NCBI RefSeq assembly: GCF_013386115.1
Contig: NZ_JACAOR010000005.1
Location: 768,542 to 832,541 of the forward strand
Source: Pseudomonas gingeri
Lineage (GTDB): Bacteria > Pseudomonadota > Gammaproteobacteria > Pseudomonadales > Pseudomonadaceae
Direction of reading: 5' to 3'
DNA: 64,000 nucleotides
This document shows, piece after piece, positions 28,620 through 37,192 of the stretch (position 1 is the first letter of the stretch; each line of letters begins with the position of its first letter). A model generated the notes under the pieces. The model was not told where the DNA came from and did not search any database. It was given only the letters and a program-made list of their open reading frames with translations. Made by a program: the position numbers and the translations under genes.

Positions 28620-29117
28620 ATGAGTCCTTCGAATTCCATTATCCGCCAGGTCTTGACCACTGACCTGGACCGCTGTTTCGCCATCGAGAGTATCGCCTAC
28701 GAAGGCGATGAAGCCGCGACCCGGGAAAAGATCGCCACCCGTATCGCGACCTGGCCGCAAGGTTTTATCGTGCTTGAGGTTGACGGTGTGGTCGCCGGTT
28801 TCGTCAATTCCGGCTCGGCGTTCGACGTGCAGATGTCCGACGAGGCATTCAAGGAACTGATTGGCCACGACCCGCAGGGTCCCCACGTGGTGATCATGTC
28901 GGTGGTGGTGCATCCGGACTATCAGGGACAAGGCCTGGCCAAGCGCTTGATGAGCGCCTTTATCGAGCAGATGCGCGACCTGGGCAAGGCGAGCATTTAC
29001 CTGATGTGCCAGGAGCGCCTGGTGCCGTTCTATCAGACGTTCGGTTTTATCTACAGCAAGCCGTCGGAGTCCGATCACGGTGGCATGGTCTGGCACGAAA
29101 TGATCCTCGAACTGTAG
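28620..29117 (+). CDS. GNAT-family N-acetyltransferase
   Basis: 165 residues with the GNAT fold: acetyl-CoA motif A is VVIMSVVVHPDYQGQGLAKRLMSAF (about 89-113, with Q-x-x-G-x-A/G), followed by YLMCQERLVPFYQTFGF, which is motif B. The pattern is close to arylalkylamine/polyamine-like N-acetyltransferases, but the substrate is not determinable. It stands alone and is separated from the convergent gene by a strong terminator. Confidence 0.85.
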   Translation: MSPSNSIIRQVLTTDLDRCFAIESIAYEGDEAATREKIATRIATWPQGFIVLEVDGVVAGFVNSGSAFDVQMSDEAFKELIGHDPQGPHVVIMSVVVHPDYQGQGLAKRLMSAFIEQMRDLGKASIYLMCQERLVPFYQTFGFIYSKPSESDHGGMVWHEMILEL

Positions 29118-29140
29118 ACCGGCGTTCCCGCTTGTCCTGC

Positions 29141-29173
29141 TTCTTGCAGGCGCCATCGGGGCGCCTGCAAGAA
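29141..29173. terminator. Strong bidirectional terminator
   Basis: TTCTTGCAGGCGCC and its exact complement form a 14-bp stem with a 5-base loop between two convergent genes. The A/T-rich stem ends suit both directions. Confidence 0.8.
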
Positions 29174-29180
29174 GACTCGT

Positions 29181-30398
29181 TCAGCCCCCGTGGCAGCGAA
29201 TGACCGCCGAGTGCGTGGCGTAGCGTCCGGAAATCAGGATCTTGCCGTCGGGCTGCAGTTCCAGGTGGGAGAGATAGCTGGTACTGCCTGGAATGCTGTT
29301 GACCCGGCTCAGTCCCCTGTCGCCAAAGCCCCGGTCCGGTTCACCGGTGGCCAGATGGCGCATCAACCAGGTATGACCACCGAGGTCCTTGTGGCCGGAA
29401 CTGACGATCTTCCCGTCCTCCTGAATGGCGGTCGCGAAACCCAGGCCCAAGCCTGGAAACGCCCAGGGCGTTCCCGAGTTGAACAGTGGGTCCAGCGTGC
29501 CCTCGGCGGTGACCCGAATGAGCAGTGCAACCTGCTGCGCCAGGTCCGCCGAGCCCACGGCGACTATTTTCTGATCGGCCTGTATGGCGACATCGAACAG
29601 TGCCGCGCTGCCTTCCGTAGCCGACTCCAGCTCCAGATAGCCGGTGCAGCCGAAGGTCTTGTCCGGCAGGCCGGTGATGCCATAGCGCATCAGTACCGCC
29701 CGCCGGCCGCGCCTGCCGGCGATCACCAGCTTGCCATCCGCCTGGATGCGAACCGCCTCGAAGGTCATGCCCGGCTCGGGTGCCGTGACCACGCCACAGG
29801 TGCCGAAGCCCGGATCAAAGCTGCCGGCGGGTGTCAGCCGGACAATGACGCCCCTGTCCGGTTTGCCGAGGTCGGCGGTCCTCAGGAGCAGGACGATATG
29901 ACCATCCGCTTGCACGGCGAGCCGGCGGCCGTAGCCGGTCCAGGGCGCTTTGTAGGGCAGTATGAATTCACCCTGCTCGCCAAAGGTCGGGTCCGTTTCG
30001 CCGGTGGCCGTGAGGCGGGTGCAAAATGCCTGTTCATCGGAGCGGAAGTTGCCGAGGACAACAAACTTGTCTTCGTTATCCAGTACGGTATTGAGCAGTG
30101 CCCGACTCGAACCCGGGAGGGGCGAAGTGAAGTAGTTATAATAAAAACCCTCGGCACTGAAGTCTGCCTGCATCAAACTGGTTGACGAGGATTCATGCAC
30201 GCCGATAAAGAAATGACGGCCATCGCGTTGCAATATCGAGGGTCCGATAAAACCCGGGCCTGCTTCCGAGAAAATGACCAGGCCGTCCCCGTGCTCACCG
30301 AACTCGAAGTCGTGTGTACCGGCGGTGTTGGCGGTTTCCCGGTCGATGCTGACGGAGGCTGGAGGCGCATCATTTGAAGTTCTGTTTTGTATGTCCAT
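29181..30398 (-). CDS. Delta-60 repeat (beta-propeller-like) protein
   Basis: 405 residues. The sequence consists of about six imperfect repeats of roughly 55-60 residues, each with a core like IQADGKLVIAGRRG and ending LDPLFNSG or PDRGFGDRG. These match the delta-60 repeat pattern. There is no signal peptide; the N-terminus is polar (MDIQNRTSNDAPPASVSIDR). Such proteins are thought to be surface or extracellular propellers or adhesin-like, but a function is not known. Upstream sequence (30399-30594) is AT-richer than the surroundings and contains no other gene. Confidence 0.75.
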   Translation of the reverse strand: MDIQNRTSNDAPPASVSIDRETANTAGTHDFEFGEHGDGLVIFSEAGPGFIGPSILQRDGRHFFIGVHESSSTSLMQADFSAEGFYYNYFTSPLPGSSRALLNTVLDNEDKFVVLGNFRSDEQAFCTRLTATGETDPTFGEQGEFILPYKAPWTGYGRRLAVQADGHIVLLLRTADLGKPDRGVIVRLTPAGSFDPGFGTCGVVTAPEPGMTFEAVRIQADGKLVIAGRRGRRAVLMRYGITGLPDKTFGCTGYLELESATEGSAALFDVAIQADQKIVAVGSADLAQQVALLIRVTAEGTLDPLFNSGTPWAFPGLGLGFATAIQEDGKIVSSGHKDLGGHTWLMRHLATGEPDRGFGDRGLSRVNSIPGSTSYLSHLELQPDGKILISGRYATHSAVIRCHGG

Positions 30399-30594
30399 TT
30401 ATTATTGAGTCCTTTCAGGTTATTAACAAAACGATTCCCTGTTTCATGCCGAAGCAGAGACGGTCTGATTTAATAACCGAAAGACAGGTTTGCAAAGCGC
30501 TCAAGTTTTACCAGTGATGAAAAGTTGATCTCATATATATGGCCACCCTGTAATTGCCATCATCGCTCAAAGGGCGCTGTCTGGCCGGGTATCG

Positions 30595-31125
30595 CTAGAG
30601 CCTGAGCGCCAGGCGCCGTTCGCCCTGGTACGCCTCGCCGGTATCGACCCAGCCTTGCCTGAGGTAGAACCCCATGGCGTGCGGATTGTCGTTGCCGACC
30701 GACAGCACCAGTTCCAGCGCCTCGGGCCAGAGTCGGCGCGCGGTGTCGGGCAAGGCTTGCATGAGGGCCGCACCGACGCCGCGGCCCTGGGCGCGTTTGT
30801 CCACCTGCACGGCGTGCAGCGTGACGCTGCCGCTGCCGGCCCAGTGCGGGACAAGGGGATGGCGCTTGAGCAGCAGAAAGCCCACCGGTGTTTCCCCCTC
30901 CAGCAGCACCAGTCCCTTCACCTCGGCATGGGGATCACGGGGCAGAAAATACAGGGCGCACTGGATATCGCCGCAGAACGGCAACTGTTCGGGATGCACC
31001 TGCAGCCCGTCGAGCTGTTCGCGTTGCAGGGTCGACAGCTCGTGGTAGCAGGCCAGACGGGTTTGCATGTCACTACCTGAAGTGAGTGCCCCGGCAGTTG
31101 CCGCAGGTGCCGGGGCGGTATTCAT
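30595..31125 (-). CDS. GNAT-family N-acetyltransferase (tandem copy 2)
   Basis: 176 residues from ATG 31125, which overlaps the stop of the preceding gene by 4 bases. An internal Met at residue 20 (31068) is another possible start. The acetyl-CoA motif reads LHAVQVDKRAQGRGVGAALMQ, followed by LSVGNDNPHAMGFYLRQGW. The protein aligns along its length with the product of the upstream gene, so the pair arose by tandem duplication. Substrate unknown. Confidence 0.8.
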   Translation of the reverse strand: MNTAPAPAATAGALTSGSDMQTRLACYHELSTLQREQLDGLQVHPEQLPFCGDIQCALYFLPRDPHAEVKGLVLLEGETPVGFLLLKRHPLVPHWAGSGSVTLHAVQVDKRAQGRGVGAALMQALPDTARRLWPEALELVLSVGNDNPHAMGFYLRQGWVDTGEAYQGERRLALRL

Positions 31126-31607
31126 AGGGCCAGGGTCAGCCGGCGTTCTTCGCCGACCCGACCGTAAAAGGTTTCGCCGCTGTCGATAAAACCCTGTTTC
31201 AGATAGAGCCCGCGAGCCGCGTGATTCCCTGCATCCACGGCCAGCATCAGGTGCGTGGTCTCGGGCCAGGCGGCACGGGCGACGGCAGGCAGGGCCTCCA
31301 TGCAGCGTCGTCCGAGGCCGCGTCCTTGTTGCTCTTTATCGACCTGCAAGGCGTGCAGCGTACAGGTCGTGCCGGTGGCCCAGGCCGGTGAGGCGGGCGG
31401 TCGCTTGAGCAGCAGGAAGGCCACCGGTAACTCCCCGTCCAACAGGACAAACCCCTTCACATCGTTGCCCTGATGAGCGTGCAGGACGGCCAGGCCGCCA
31501 GCGATATCGCTGGAGAATTCTTTCTGCGCCGCATCGACTTGAATCAGGTTCAGTTGTTCGAGCTGGGCCGGGTTCAGGGTCTTATAGTCGACCAGGGTGG
31601 TTCTCAC
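31122..31607 (-). CDS. GNAT-family N-acetyltransferase (tandem copy 1)
   Basis: About 161 residues from a GTG at 31607, with AGGA about 9 bases upstream; an in-frame ATG at 31670 would add 21 basic residues that do not match the paralogue. Key motifs: LHALQVDKEQQGRGLGRRCME (coenzyme A loop) and LAVDAGNHAARGLYLKQGF. It is the first gene of a two-gene operon with its paralogue. The N-terminal segment differs more than the catalytic half, which suggests different substrates. Confidence 0.8.
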   Translation of the reverse strand: MRTTLVDYKTLNPAQLEQLNLIQVDAAQKEFSSDIAGGLAVLHAHQGNDVKGFVLLDGELPVAFLLLKRPPASPAWATGTTCTLHALQVDKEQQGRGLGRRCMEALPAVARAAWPETTHLMLAVDAGNHAARGLYLKQGFIDSGETFYGRVGEERRLTLAL

Positions 31608-31698
31608 GACAGCGGGTCCTTTTTTCCTGTAGGCAAGAGTGCAGGATTCTATCGGCTTTCTCTTACGCACCGTTTTTTTTCCGAAATCCCCGGAAGGT

Positions 31699-31725
31699 TG
31701 TCGATTGGCTCCCAGCCTGTTCGAC
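31699..31725 (+). promoter_or_regulatory. Candidate ECF42-type promoter before the DGPF gene
   Basis: TGTCGA at 31699-31704 and CGAC at 31722-31725 are separated by 17 bases. They match the -35 (TGTCGA) and -10 (CGA/TC) elements reported for ECF42 sigma factors as I recall them. The site lies 100 bases before a DGPF gene whose operon encodes just such a sigma factor, consistent with autoregulation. Confidence 0.55.
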
Positions 31726-31824
31726 TAGTCAATGTTCCCGCCTGGAGGTGGGGGGCTTCGACAAGTGTTGAAGCCGGATTCTCAAACAGCAGCCATAGTT
31801 GTCCGACTGTCCTGGAGACCTGCG

Positions 31825-32169
31825 ATGAAATACCTGTGCCTGATCTACAGTAACGAAGAGCTGTTGCACTCCCATCCCGACAGCCCCAAGGATCCCGAGT
31901 GCCTGGCGTACGCGCAGTCGATCCAGGCCAGTGGCCGGATGCTGGCCGCCGAGCCGCTGGAGTCGGTGCAGACCGCCACCACGGTGCGCATGCGCGGTGG
32001 CAAGCTGTCCATCACCGACGGGCCGTTTGCCGAAACCAAGGAGCAGCTTGCCGGGTTCTATCTGGTGGAAGCCAAGGACCTCAATGAGGCCTTGCAGATT
32101 GCCGGAAATATTCCGGCTGCCCGTGTCGGCAGTGTTGAAGTCCGTCCGGTTCGGGAGTTGAATCTGTAG
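31825..32169 (+). CDS. YCII-related DGPF-domain protein
   Basis: 114 residues, the small ferredoxin-like YciI/DGPF family, with the diagnostic DGPF at residues 65-68 (ITDGPFAETKEQ) and the family N-terminus MKYLCLIY. The biochemical activity is unproven. DGPF genes are regularly linked with ECF42 sigma factors, and one lies two genes downstream. ATG 31825 follows TGGAGACCTGCG. Confidence 0.88.
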   Translation: MKYLCLIYSNEELLHSHPDSPKDPECLAYAQSIQASGRMLAAEPLESVQTATTVRMRGGKLSITDGPFAETKEQLAGFYLVEAKDLNEALQIAGNIPAARVGSVEVRPVRELNL

Positions 32170-32234
32170 AAGCGCCGTTAGCCGCGCCGAACCTCAAGCG
32201 GATACAAGCCCATAACAATAAGAGGAGCGTTCCC

Positions 32235-32726
32235 ATGAGCAATCTACCGCTGGCCCCGACCGGCGCGGAATTCGAGTTGTCCATCAGCCGCCTGCTGGAG
32301 GCGCCGCGCAACCAGGTGTTCCGGGCCTGGACCGAACCTCGCCTGCTCGCCCGCTGGTGGGGCCCGCATGGCATGACCACGCCGGTCTGCGATATGCAGT
32401 TGTGGGTCGGCGGCCTGTTTCGCACGGTCATGCGGGCGCCGGATGGCACCGAGTATCCCTATCAAGGGGTGTTCCTGGAGATCGCCGCGCCCGAACGGAT
32501 CGTCTTCACCGATGCCTTCGGCCCCGGCTGGATTCCCACCGGCAAGCCATTCATGACCGCGCGCATCACCCTGGAAGAAGCCGAGGGCGGCACCCTCTAT
32601 ACCGCCAGTGCCATGCATTGGAACGCGGCGGAGCGAGACGCCCACGAAGGGATGGGGTTTCACCAGGGCTGGGGTGAAAGCCTCGACCGCCTGGCCTTGC
32701 TGCTCGAACAGGGGCTGCCGGATTGA
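32235..32726 (+). CDS. SRPBCC / AHSA1-type protein
   Basis: 163 residues with the Bet v1-like START fold: ISRLLEAPRNQVFRAWTEPRLLARWWGPHG at the N-terminus, the core EIAAPERIVFTDAFG and the C-terminal helix HQGWGESLDRLALLLEQG. Members bind hydrophobic ligands in a central cavity; its ligand is unknown. It is preceded by AGAGGAGCG at 9 bases. Its TGA overlaps the TTG start of the sigma gene, so all three genes form one operon. Confidence 0.87.
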   Translation: MSNLPLAPTGAEFELSISRLLEAPRNQVFRAWTEPRLLARWWGPHGMTTPVCDMQLWVGGLFRTVMRAPDGTEYPYQGVFLEIAAPERIVFTDAFGPGWIPTGKPFMTARITLEEAEGGTLYTASAMHWNAAERDAHEGMGFHQGWGESLDRLALLLEQGLPD

Positions 32727-33967
32727 CGGGGACGCCGGAGGCCGTCAAGCGCCAGGTCGAACTCGTCTATCGCCAGGAGTCCCGACGGATTCTCGCGACC
32801 CTGATTCGTCTGCTCGGCGATTTCGACCTGGCGGAGGAAGCCTTGCACGAGGCGTTCTTTGTCGCGGTCGAGCGTTGGCAGAGCGATGGCGTGCCGGCCA
32901 ACCCGCGAGCGTGGCTGGTCTCCACCGGACGCTTCAAGGCGATTGATGTGTTGCGCCGGCGGGCGCGTTTCGCGGCCTCCCAGGCGCAGTTGATCGCCCA
33001 GGCCGAAGCGCTCGAACAGACCGAATGGGACGTCGAGGATCTGCAGGACGACCGGCTGCGGCTGATCTTCACCTGCTGTCACCCGGCGCTCTCGGCGGAT
33101 GCCCAGGTGCCGTTGACGCTGCGGGAAGTCTGCGACCTGACCACGGAAGAGATCGCCCGCGCGTTTCTCTCGACGCCTTCGACCATTGCCCAGCGGATCG
33201 TCCGGGCCAAGGCGAAGATCCGCGATGCGAAAATTCCCTACCAGGTGCCATCCCTGGCCGAGCTGCCCGAACGCCTGGATAGCGTTCTGCGGGTGATCTA
33301 CCTGGTGTTCAACGAAGGTTATTCGGCCTCCCTGGGCGGCAGCCTGACCCGCGACGAACTGACCGCGGAGGCGATCCGCCTGGCGCGGCTGCTGCTGGAG
33401 TTGCTGCCGGATCCCGAAGTCATGGGGCTGCTGGCGCTGATGTTGCTGCATGAGTCGCGGCGCCAGGCACGGCTGTCGGCGAGTGGCGATCTGGTGTTGC
33501 TCGATGTCCAGGATCGCTCGCTGTGGAATGCCGAGCTGATCGCCGAAGGATGTGGCTGGGTCGAGCGGGCTTTGGGTACCGGACGTTTCGGCCCCTATGG
33601 CCTGCAAGCGGCGATAGCGGCGGTGCATGCCGAGGCGGCCAGCGCCGATGAAACCGACTGGGCGCAGATTGTCGGGCTGTATGACCTGTTGCTGCGGGCG
33701 GTGCCATCACCGGTGATCGAGTTGAACCGCTCGGTGGCCGTGGCCATGCGCGACGGGCCCTTGGCCGGGCTGGTGCTTCTGGACGAGATCCTGGGGCGGG
33801 GCGAGTTGCAGGATTATCACCTGGCCCATTCGGCCCGGGCCGACTTCTGTCGTCGACTGGGCCGCCTTGACGAGGCGCGGGCGGCTTACCGGCGGGCCTT
33901 GCAACTCACGCAACAGGCCCCGGAGCAGCGCTTTATCCAGGGCCGGCTGGATGAACTGGAGGAGTAG
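32723..33967 (+). CDS. ECF sigma factor with C-terminal TPR-like extension (ECF42 type)
   Basis: 414 residues, about twice the usual ECF length. Sigma region 2 is at about 10-75 (LATLIRLLGDFDLAEEALHEAF, NPRAWLVSTGRFKAIDVLRRR). Region 4 is at about 120-165 (LTLREVCDLTTEEIARAFLSTPSTIAQRIVRAKAKIR). The remaining 240 residues are helical, with TPR-like repeats (LGRLDEARAAYRRALQLTQ). No anti-sigma gene is present; in this group the C-terminal extension controls activity. The start is TTG, overlapping the previous stop. Confidence 0.9.
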   Translation: MTGTPEAVKRQVELVYRQESRRILATLIRLLGDFDLAEEALHEAFFVAVERWQSDGVPANPRAWLVSTGRFKAIDVLRRRARFAASQAQLIAQAEALEQTEWDVEDLQDDRLRLIFTCCHPALSADAQVPLTLREVCDLTTEEIARAFLSTPSTIAQRIVRAKAKIRDAKIPYQVPSLAELPERLDSVLRVIYLVFNEGYSASLGGSLTRDELTAEAIRLARLLLELLPDPEVMGLLALMLLHESRRQARLSASGDLVLLDVQDRSLWNAELIAEGCGWVERALGTGRFGPYGLQAAIAAVHAEAASADETDWAQIVGLYDLLLRAVPSPVIELNRSVAVAMRDGPLAGLVLLDEILGRGELQDYHLAHSARADFCRRLGRLDEARAAYRRALQLTQQAPEQRFIQGRLDELEE

Positions 33968-34004
33968 TGACTGGCCGGATGGTTCGGGCTGCTCCTGCCG
34001 GCGC

Positions 34005-34095
34005 CTTCGCGGGCAAGCCCGCTCCCACAGTGTCCGCGTCGTGCCCAATCCGTTTGGACGACATCCACCTTGTGGGAGCGGGCTTGCCCGCGAAG
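34005..34095. repeat. REPIN: two inverted REP arms
   Basis: The arms CTTCGCGGGCAAGCCCGCTC... (34005-34029) and its exact 25-base complement (34071-34095) enclose a 41-base loop. This is the two-REP hairpin mobilised by RAYT transposases in Pseudomonas. It lies between convergent genes. Confidence 0.9.
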
Positions 34096-34121
34096 AGGGG
34101 CGCACAGGCACTCCATCAGCC

Positions 34122-34850
34122 TTACGGCTGCTGCCGCGTCGCCGCCAGGACGATTTCGCGGATGCACACATGCTGCGGTTGCTCGTAGGCATAACGGATG
34201 GCCGCCGCCACATCCTCGGCACTGAGGACCACACCGCCCATGTCATCGGCCTTCCAGGCCTCGTAACCGCTCTTGATGGCGTCGTCGGTGGTATGGCTCA
34301 GCAGTTCGGTCTCCACGGCGCCAGGAGCGATGGTGATCACGCGGACATTGTGCGGCGCCAGTTCCTCGCGCAGGTTTTCCGACAGCCCGTGTACCGCGAA
34401 CTTGGTTCCGACGTAGGCGACATGGTTGGGGAAGGTCTTGCGCCCGGCCACCGAGCCGACGTTGATGAGGGTGCCGCGCTTGCGCTCGATCATCCCGGCG
34501 GTCACCGCATGCACGCCATTGAGCAGGCCCTTGACGTTGACATCGAACATCCGGTCCCACTGCTCCGGGTCCTGCTCGCCGATGTTGCCCAGCAGCATCA
34601 CCCCGGCATTGTTGATCAGCGCATCGGCCGGCCCGTAAAGCGCCTCGGCTTCGGCAACGGCCGCCAGCAGGGCGCCGCGGTCGGTGACGTCGACACCGCG
34701 ACTCAGGGTGGCAGGCAGGGCCAGGGCTTCCAGGCGTTCGGTGCGCCGGGCCAGCAGCAATAGCGGATGACCGGCTGCCGACAGCAGGCGGGCGGTTGCT
34801 TCGCCGATACCGGAACTGGCGCCGGTGATAATGACCAGTGGCTTACTCAT
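34122..34850 (-). CDS. Short-chain dehydrogenase/reductase
   Basis: 242 residues. The cofactor motif is TGASSGIG (9-16), followed by NNAGV near 85-90, a catalytic Ser in INVGSVAGRK and YVGTK (the Tyr-x3-Lys pair) near 149-153. It resembles YdfG-type NADP-dependent hydroxyacid or serine dehydrogenases. Substrate unknown. It is divergent from a LysR gene with a 110-bp AT-rich intergenic region, so it is probably that regulator's target. Confidence 0.88.
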   Translation of the reverse strand: MSKPLVIITGASSGIGEATARLLSAAGHPLLLLARRTERLEALALPATLSRGVDVTDRGALLAAVAEAEALYGPADALINNAGVMLLGNIGEQDPEQWDRMFDVNVKGLLNGVHAVTAGMIERKRGTLINVGSVAGRKTFPNHVAYVGTKFAVHGLSENLREELAPHNVRVITIAPGAVETELLSHTTDDAIKSGYEAWKADDMGGVVLSAEDVAAAIRYAYEQPQHVCIREIVLAATRQQP

Positions 34851-34960
34851 GGGACTCTCCTGAAATAATAAAAACCAATGCCTGACAATGGCGGGCAGTA
34901 TATTCAGGCGGTCTTCTGCTTAAAAATGCCTTATTTCTCTGTCTGCTATCGGAATTCCCT

Positions 34961-35803
34961 ATGGATATTCGCCATCTCAAAGCATTTCTCGCGGTCTTCG
35001 AGGAACGCAATATCACCTCGGCGGCCCAGCGCCTGTTTATCAGCCAGCCGACCTTGTCGGTGACGATCCGGCAGTTGGAGGAGGACCTCGGGGCCGCGCT
35101 GTTCGTGCGTCAGCCGCGTGGGGTCGAGGTGAGTGACGAAGCGCGGGTGTTGTACCCCCAGGCGCGGCGGATGGTGGCCGAGGCGGAAGCCCTCGGTCGG
35201 CTGTTTCGCGGACGCGAGGACCGGGCGCCGCTGGCATTGGGCGTCGAGGGCGATATTGCCGACAGTCAGGTCGAGGCTTTCCTGCGCCTGGCCCGCCAGG
35301 CCATGCCGAATCTGCTGCTGACCGTGCATGAAGGCTGCCACGGCGATGCCCGGCTGGCGGTGGAGGAGCAATGCTGCGAGGACGAGTTGTTCCTGCCGCT
35401 CTGGGAGGAATCCTATGTGATGGCCCTGCCGGGCGAGCACCCGATGGCGAACGCTGCTGCCGGCCAACCCTGGGTGCCGATCAGCGACTGGATCACCTGC
35501 CCGGGTCATGACTCCCACCAGCGCTTGATGGCCCTGTACGGACGGTCGCCGGAAGCCGTGGCCGGGCATGCCGATTCGCTCAAGCAGGCCCTGCACATGG
35601 TCGCCGCCGGGATCGGCGTGGCGATGTTGCCGCATTCCCTGGCGGCCGGGCATGCCGGGGTAAAGGTCCGGCCCCTGCACCTGCCGGCACCGAGTCGCCG
35701 GGTAGGCCTGTGTTATGCGGCCCAGGCCCTGGAATTGCCAACCCTGCGGGCCCTGCACGAATACTTCCAGGCCAACCGGCCGCCGTCTGCCGCGGTCGCC
35801 TGA
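34961..35803 (+). CDS. LysR-family transcriptional regulator
   Basis: 280 residues. The helix-turn-helix is at 2-60 (MDIRHLKAFLAVFEERNITSA..., RLFISQPTLSVTIRQLEEDLG) followed by a substrate-binding-type domain. The effector domain is shorter than usual, with a Cys pair (EEQCCEDELFLPL) that could respond to thiol oxidation. It is divergent from an SDR gene, its probable target. Confidence 0.88.
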   Translation: MDIRHLKAFLAVFEERNITSAAQRLFISQPTLSVTIRQLEEDLGAALFVRQPRGVEVSDEARVLYPQARRMVAEAEALGRLFRGREDRAPLALGVEGDIADSQVEAFLRLARQAMPNLLLTVHEGCHGDARLAVEEQCCEDELFLPLWEESYVMALPGEHPMANAAAGQPWVPISDWITCPGHDSHQRLMALYGRSPEAVAGHADSLKQALHMVAAGIGVAMLPHSLAAGHAGVKVRPLHLPAPSRRVGLCYAAQALELPTLRALHEYFQANRPPSAAVA

Positions 35804-35810
35804 CGCCGTT

Positions 35811-36665
35811 CTATTCGAGCATCTTCGCCAGCAACCAGCTGCCCGCCGGTCCGGGTGGATGCAGGCGCGACCAGAGGGCATCGACCGATACCGGTTTCGG
35901 CCAGCCGCGAACCTGCAGTTCCACCAGCGAGCCACTGTCGAAACGTCCTACCAGCCAGCGCGGCAGCGGCGCCCAGCCAAAGCCGCGCTGGGCCATCTCC
36001 AGCAGCATCAGGTAGCTCGACGCCGACCAGACCCGCCCTTGCGCGCGGGTTTCATAGGGATTGACGATGGTCGCCAGGCGCAATTCGCGGTGTTGCTGCA
36101 AGGCCGCCTGGTCGACCTTTTTCAAGGCTGCCAGCGGATGGTCGCGATGGACGAACACGGCGAACTCGGTGCGCTCGTCGACGGTGGCGCTGCTCAGGTC
36201 CGGCGGGTAGCTGTCCTGGGTTTCGGCAAAGGCCACGTGCGCCCGGCCATGTTGGACCAGTTCCACCAGATCGGCACATTCGGCGATCAGGCATTCGAGT
36301 TCCAGGTCCGGGTAGCGCGCGGCGAAACCGCTGAGGGAAGCTTCGAAGCGATCGGACTGGTAGGTGTCGGAAATCACCACGGTCAATTTCGGTTCCAGTC
36401 CCTGGGCCAACTGGCTGGCGGCCATCTCCAGGCGGTTGCTGGCGGCGAGGATATCCTCGGCTTTTTGCAGCATCACATGGCCGGCGGCGGTCAGGCCGGG
36501 CTTGCGGGTGCTGCGGTCGAACAGTTCGAAGCCCAGGTCGATCTCCAGGCCGGCCACGGCGGCACTGATGGTGGACTGGCTCTTGCCCAGCTTGCGGGCG
36601 GCGGCGGAAAACGAGCCGAGGGTCGCGGCCTGGACAAAGGCCTGGAGCATTTCATTGGAGGCCAT
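35811..36665 (-). CDS. LysR-family regulator divergent from a PACE efflux gene (AceR-like position)
   Basis: 284 residues: HTH at 4-62 (LQAFVQAATLGSFSAAARKLGKSQSTISAAVAGLE), effector domain from about 90 (LTVVISDTYQSDRFEASLSGF). LysR genes divergent from PACE pumps are a known pairing (AceR-AceI in Acinetobacter). The intergenic region of about 90 bp contains AT-rich dyad ATCGATGGTAATCGAT around 36676-36691, which could be its operator. Confidence 0.88.
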   Translation of the reverse strand: MASNEMLQAFVQAATLGSFSAAARKLGKSQSTISAAVAGLEIDLGFELFDRSTRKPGLTAAGHVMLQKAEDILAASNRLEMAASQLAQGLEPKLTVVISDTYQSDRFEASLSGFAARYPDLELECLIAECADLVELVQHGRAHVAFAETQDSYPPDLSSATVDERTEFAVFVHRDHPLAALKKVDQAALQQHRELRLATIVNPYETRAQGRVWSASSYLMLLEMAQRGFGWAPLPRWLVGRFDSGSLVELQVRGWPKPVSVDALWSRLHPPGPAGSWLLAKMLE

Positions 36666-36754
36666 GAACTATCGTCTCAATCGATGGTAATCGACTTTTA
36701 GTATCTGGATAAATGGCGATAATCACAACCCTCGACACCTTGGGGGCACCCATC

Positions 36755-37189
36755 ATGAGTACCGGCAAGTCTTTTACCGAACGTGTTTTCCAGGCCATCG
36801 GCTTCGAGTTTTTCGCCGTGCTGCTGTGCACGCCCCTGTTTGCCTGGATGATGGACAAGCCCCTGCTGGACATGGGCGTGGTCACGGTTTTCAACTGCTT
36901 TATCGCCCTGGGCTGGAACGTGCTGTTCAACGGCCTGTTCGACCGGCTGCGCGAGCGCCTGGCCCTTGCTCAAAACGGCTGGACCCGGCTGCTGCATGCG
37001 CTGCTGTTCGAAGGTGGGCTGGTCGTGGTGAGCGTGCCGCTGATCGCCTGGTGGCTGGAGTTGAGCCTGCTGACGGCGTTGCTGTTGGATATCGGTGTGC
37101 TGCTGTTTTTCCTGCCGTACACCTATGTCTACCACTGGGCCTATGATGTGCTGCGCGAGCGTGTGTTGTTGCGCCGGCTGGCTCGCTGA
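36755..37189 (+). CDS. PACE-family (AceI-like) multidrug efflux protein
   Basis: 144 residues, typical for the family, with four membrane helices in two tandem bacterial transmembrane-pair domains. Key motifs: RVFQAIGFEFFAVLLCTP in the first pair and RLLHALLFEGGLVVVSVP in the second; each has an invariant Glu inside the first helix. PACE proteins export biocides such as chlorhexidine using protons. ATG 36755 is preferred over 36713 because family members begin shortly before this point. Confidence 0.9.
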   Translation: MSTGKSFTERVFQAIGFEFFAVLLCTPLFAWMMDKPLLDMGVVTVFNCFIALGWNVLFNGLFDRLRERLALAQNGWTRLLHALLFEGGLVVVSVPLIAWWLELSLLTALLLDIGVLLFFLPYTYVYHWAYDVLRERVLLRRLAR

Positions 37190-37192
37190 GGG

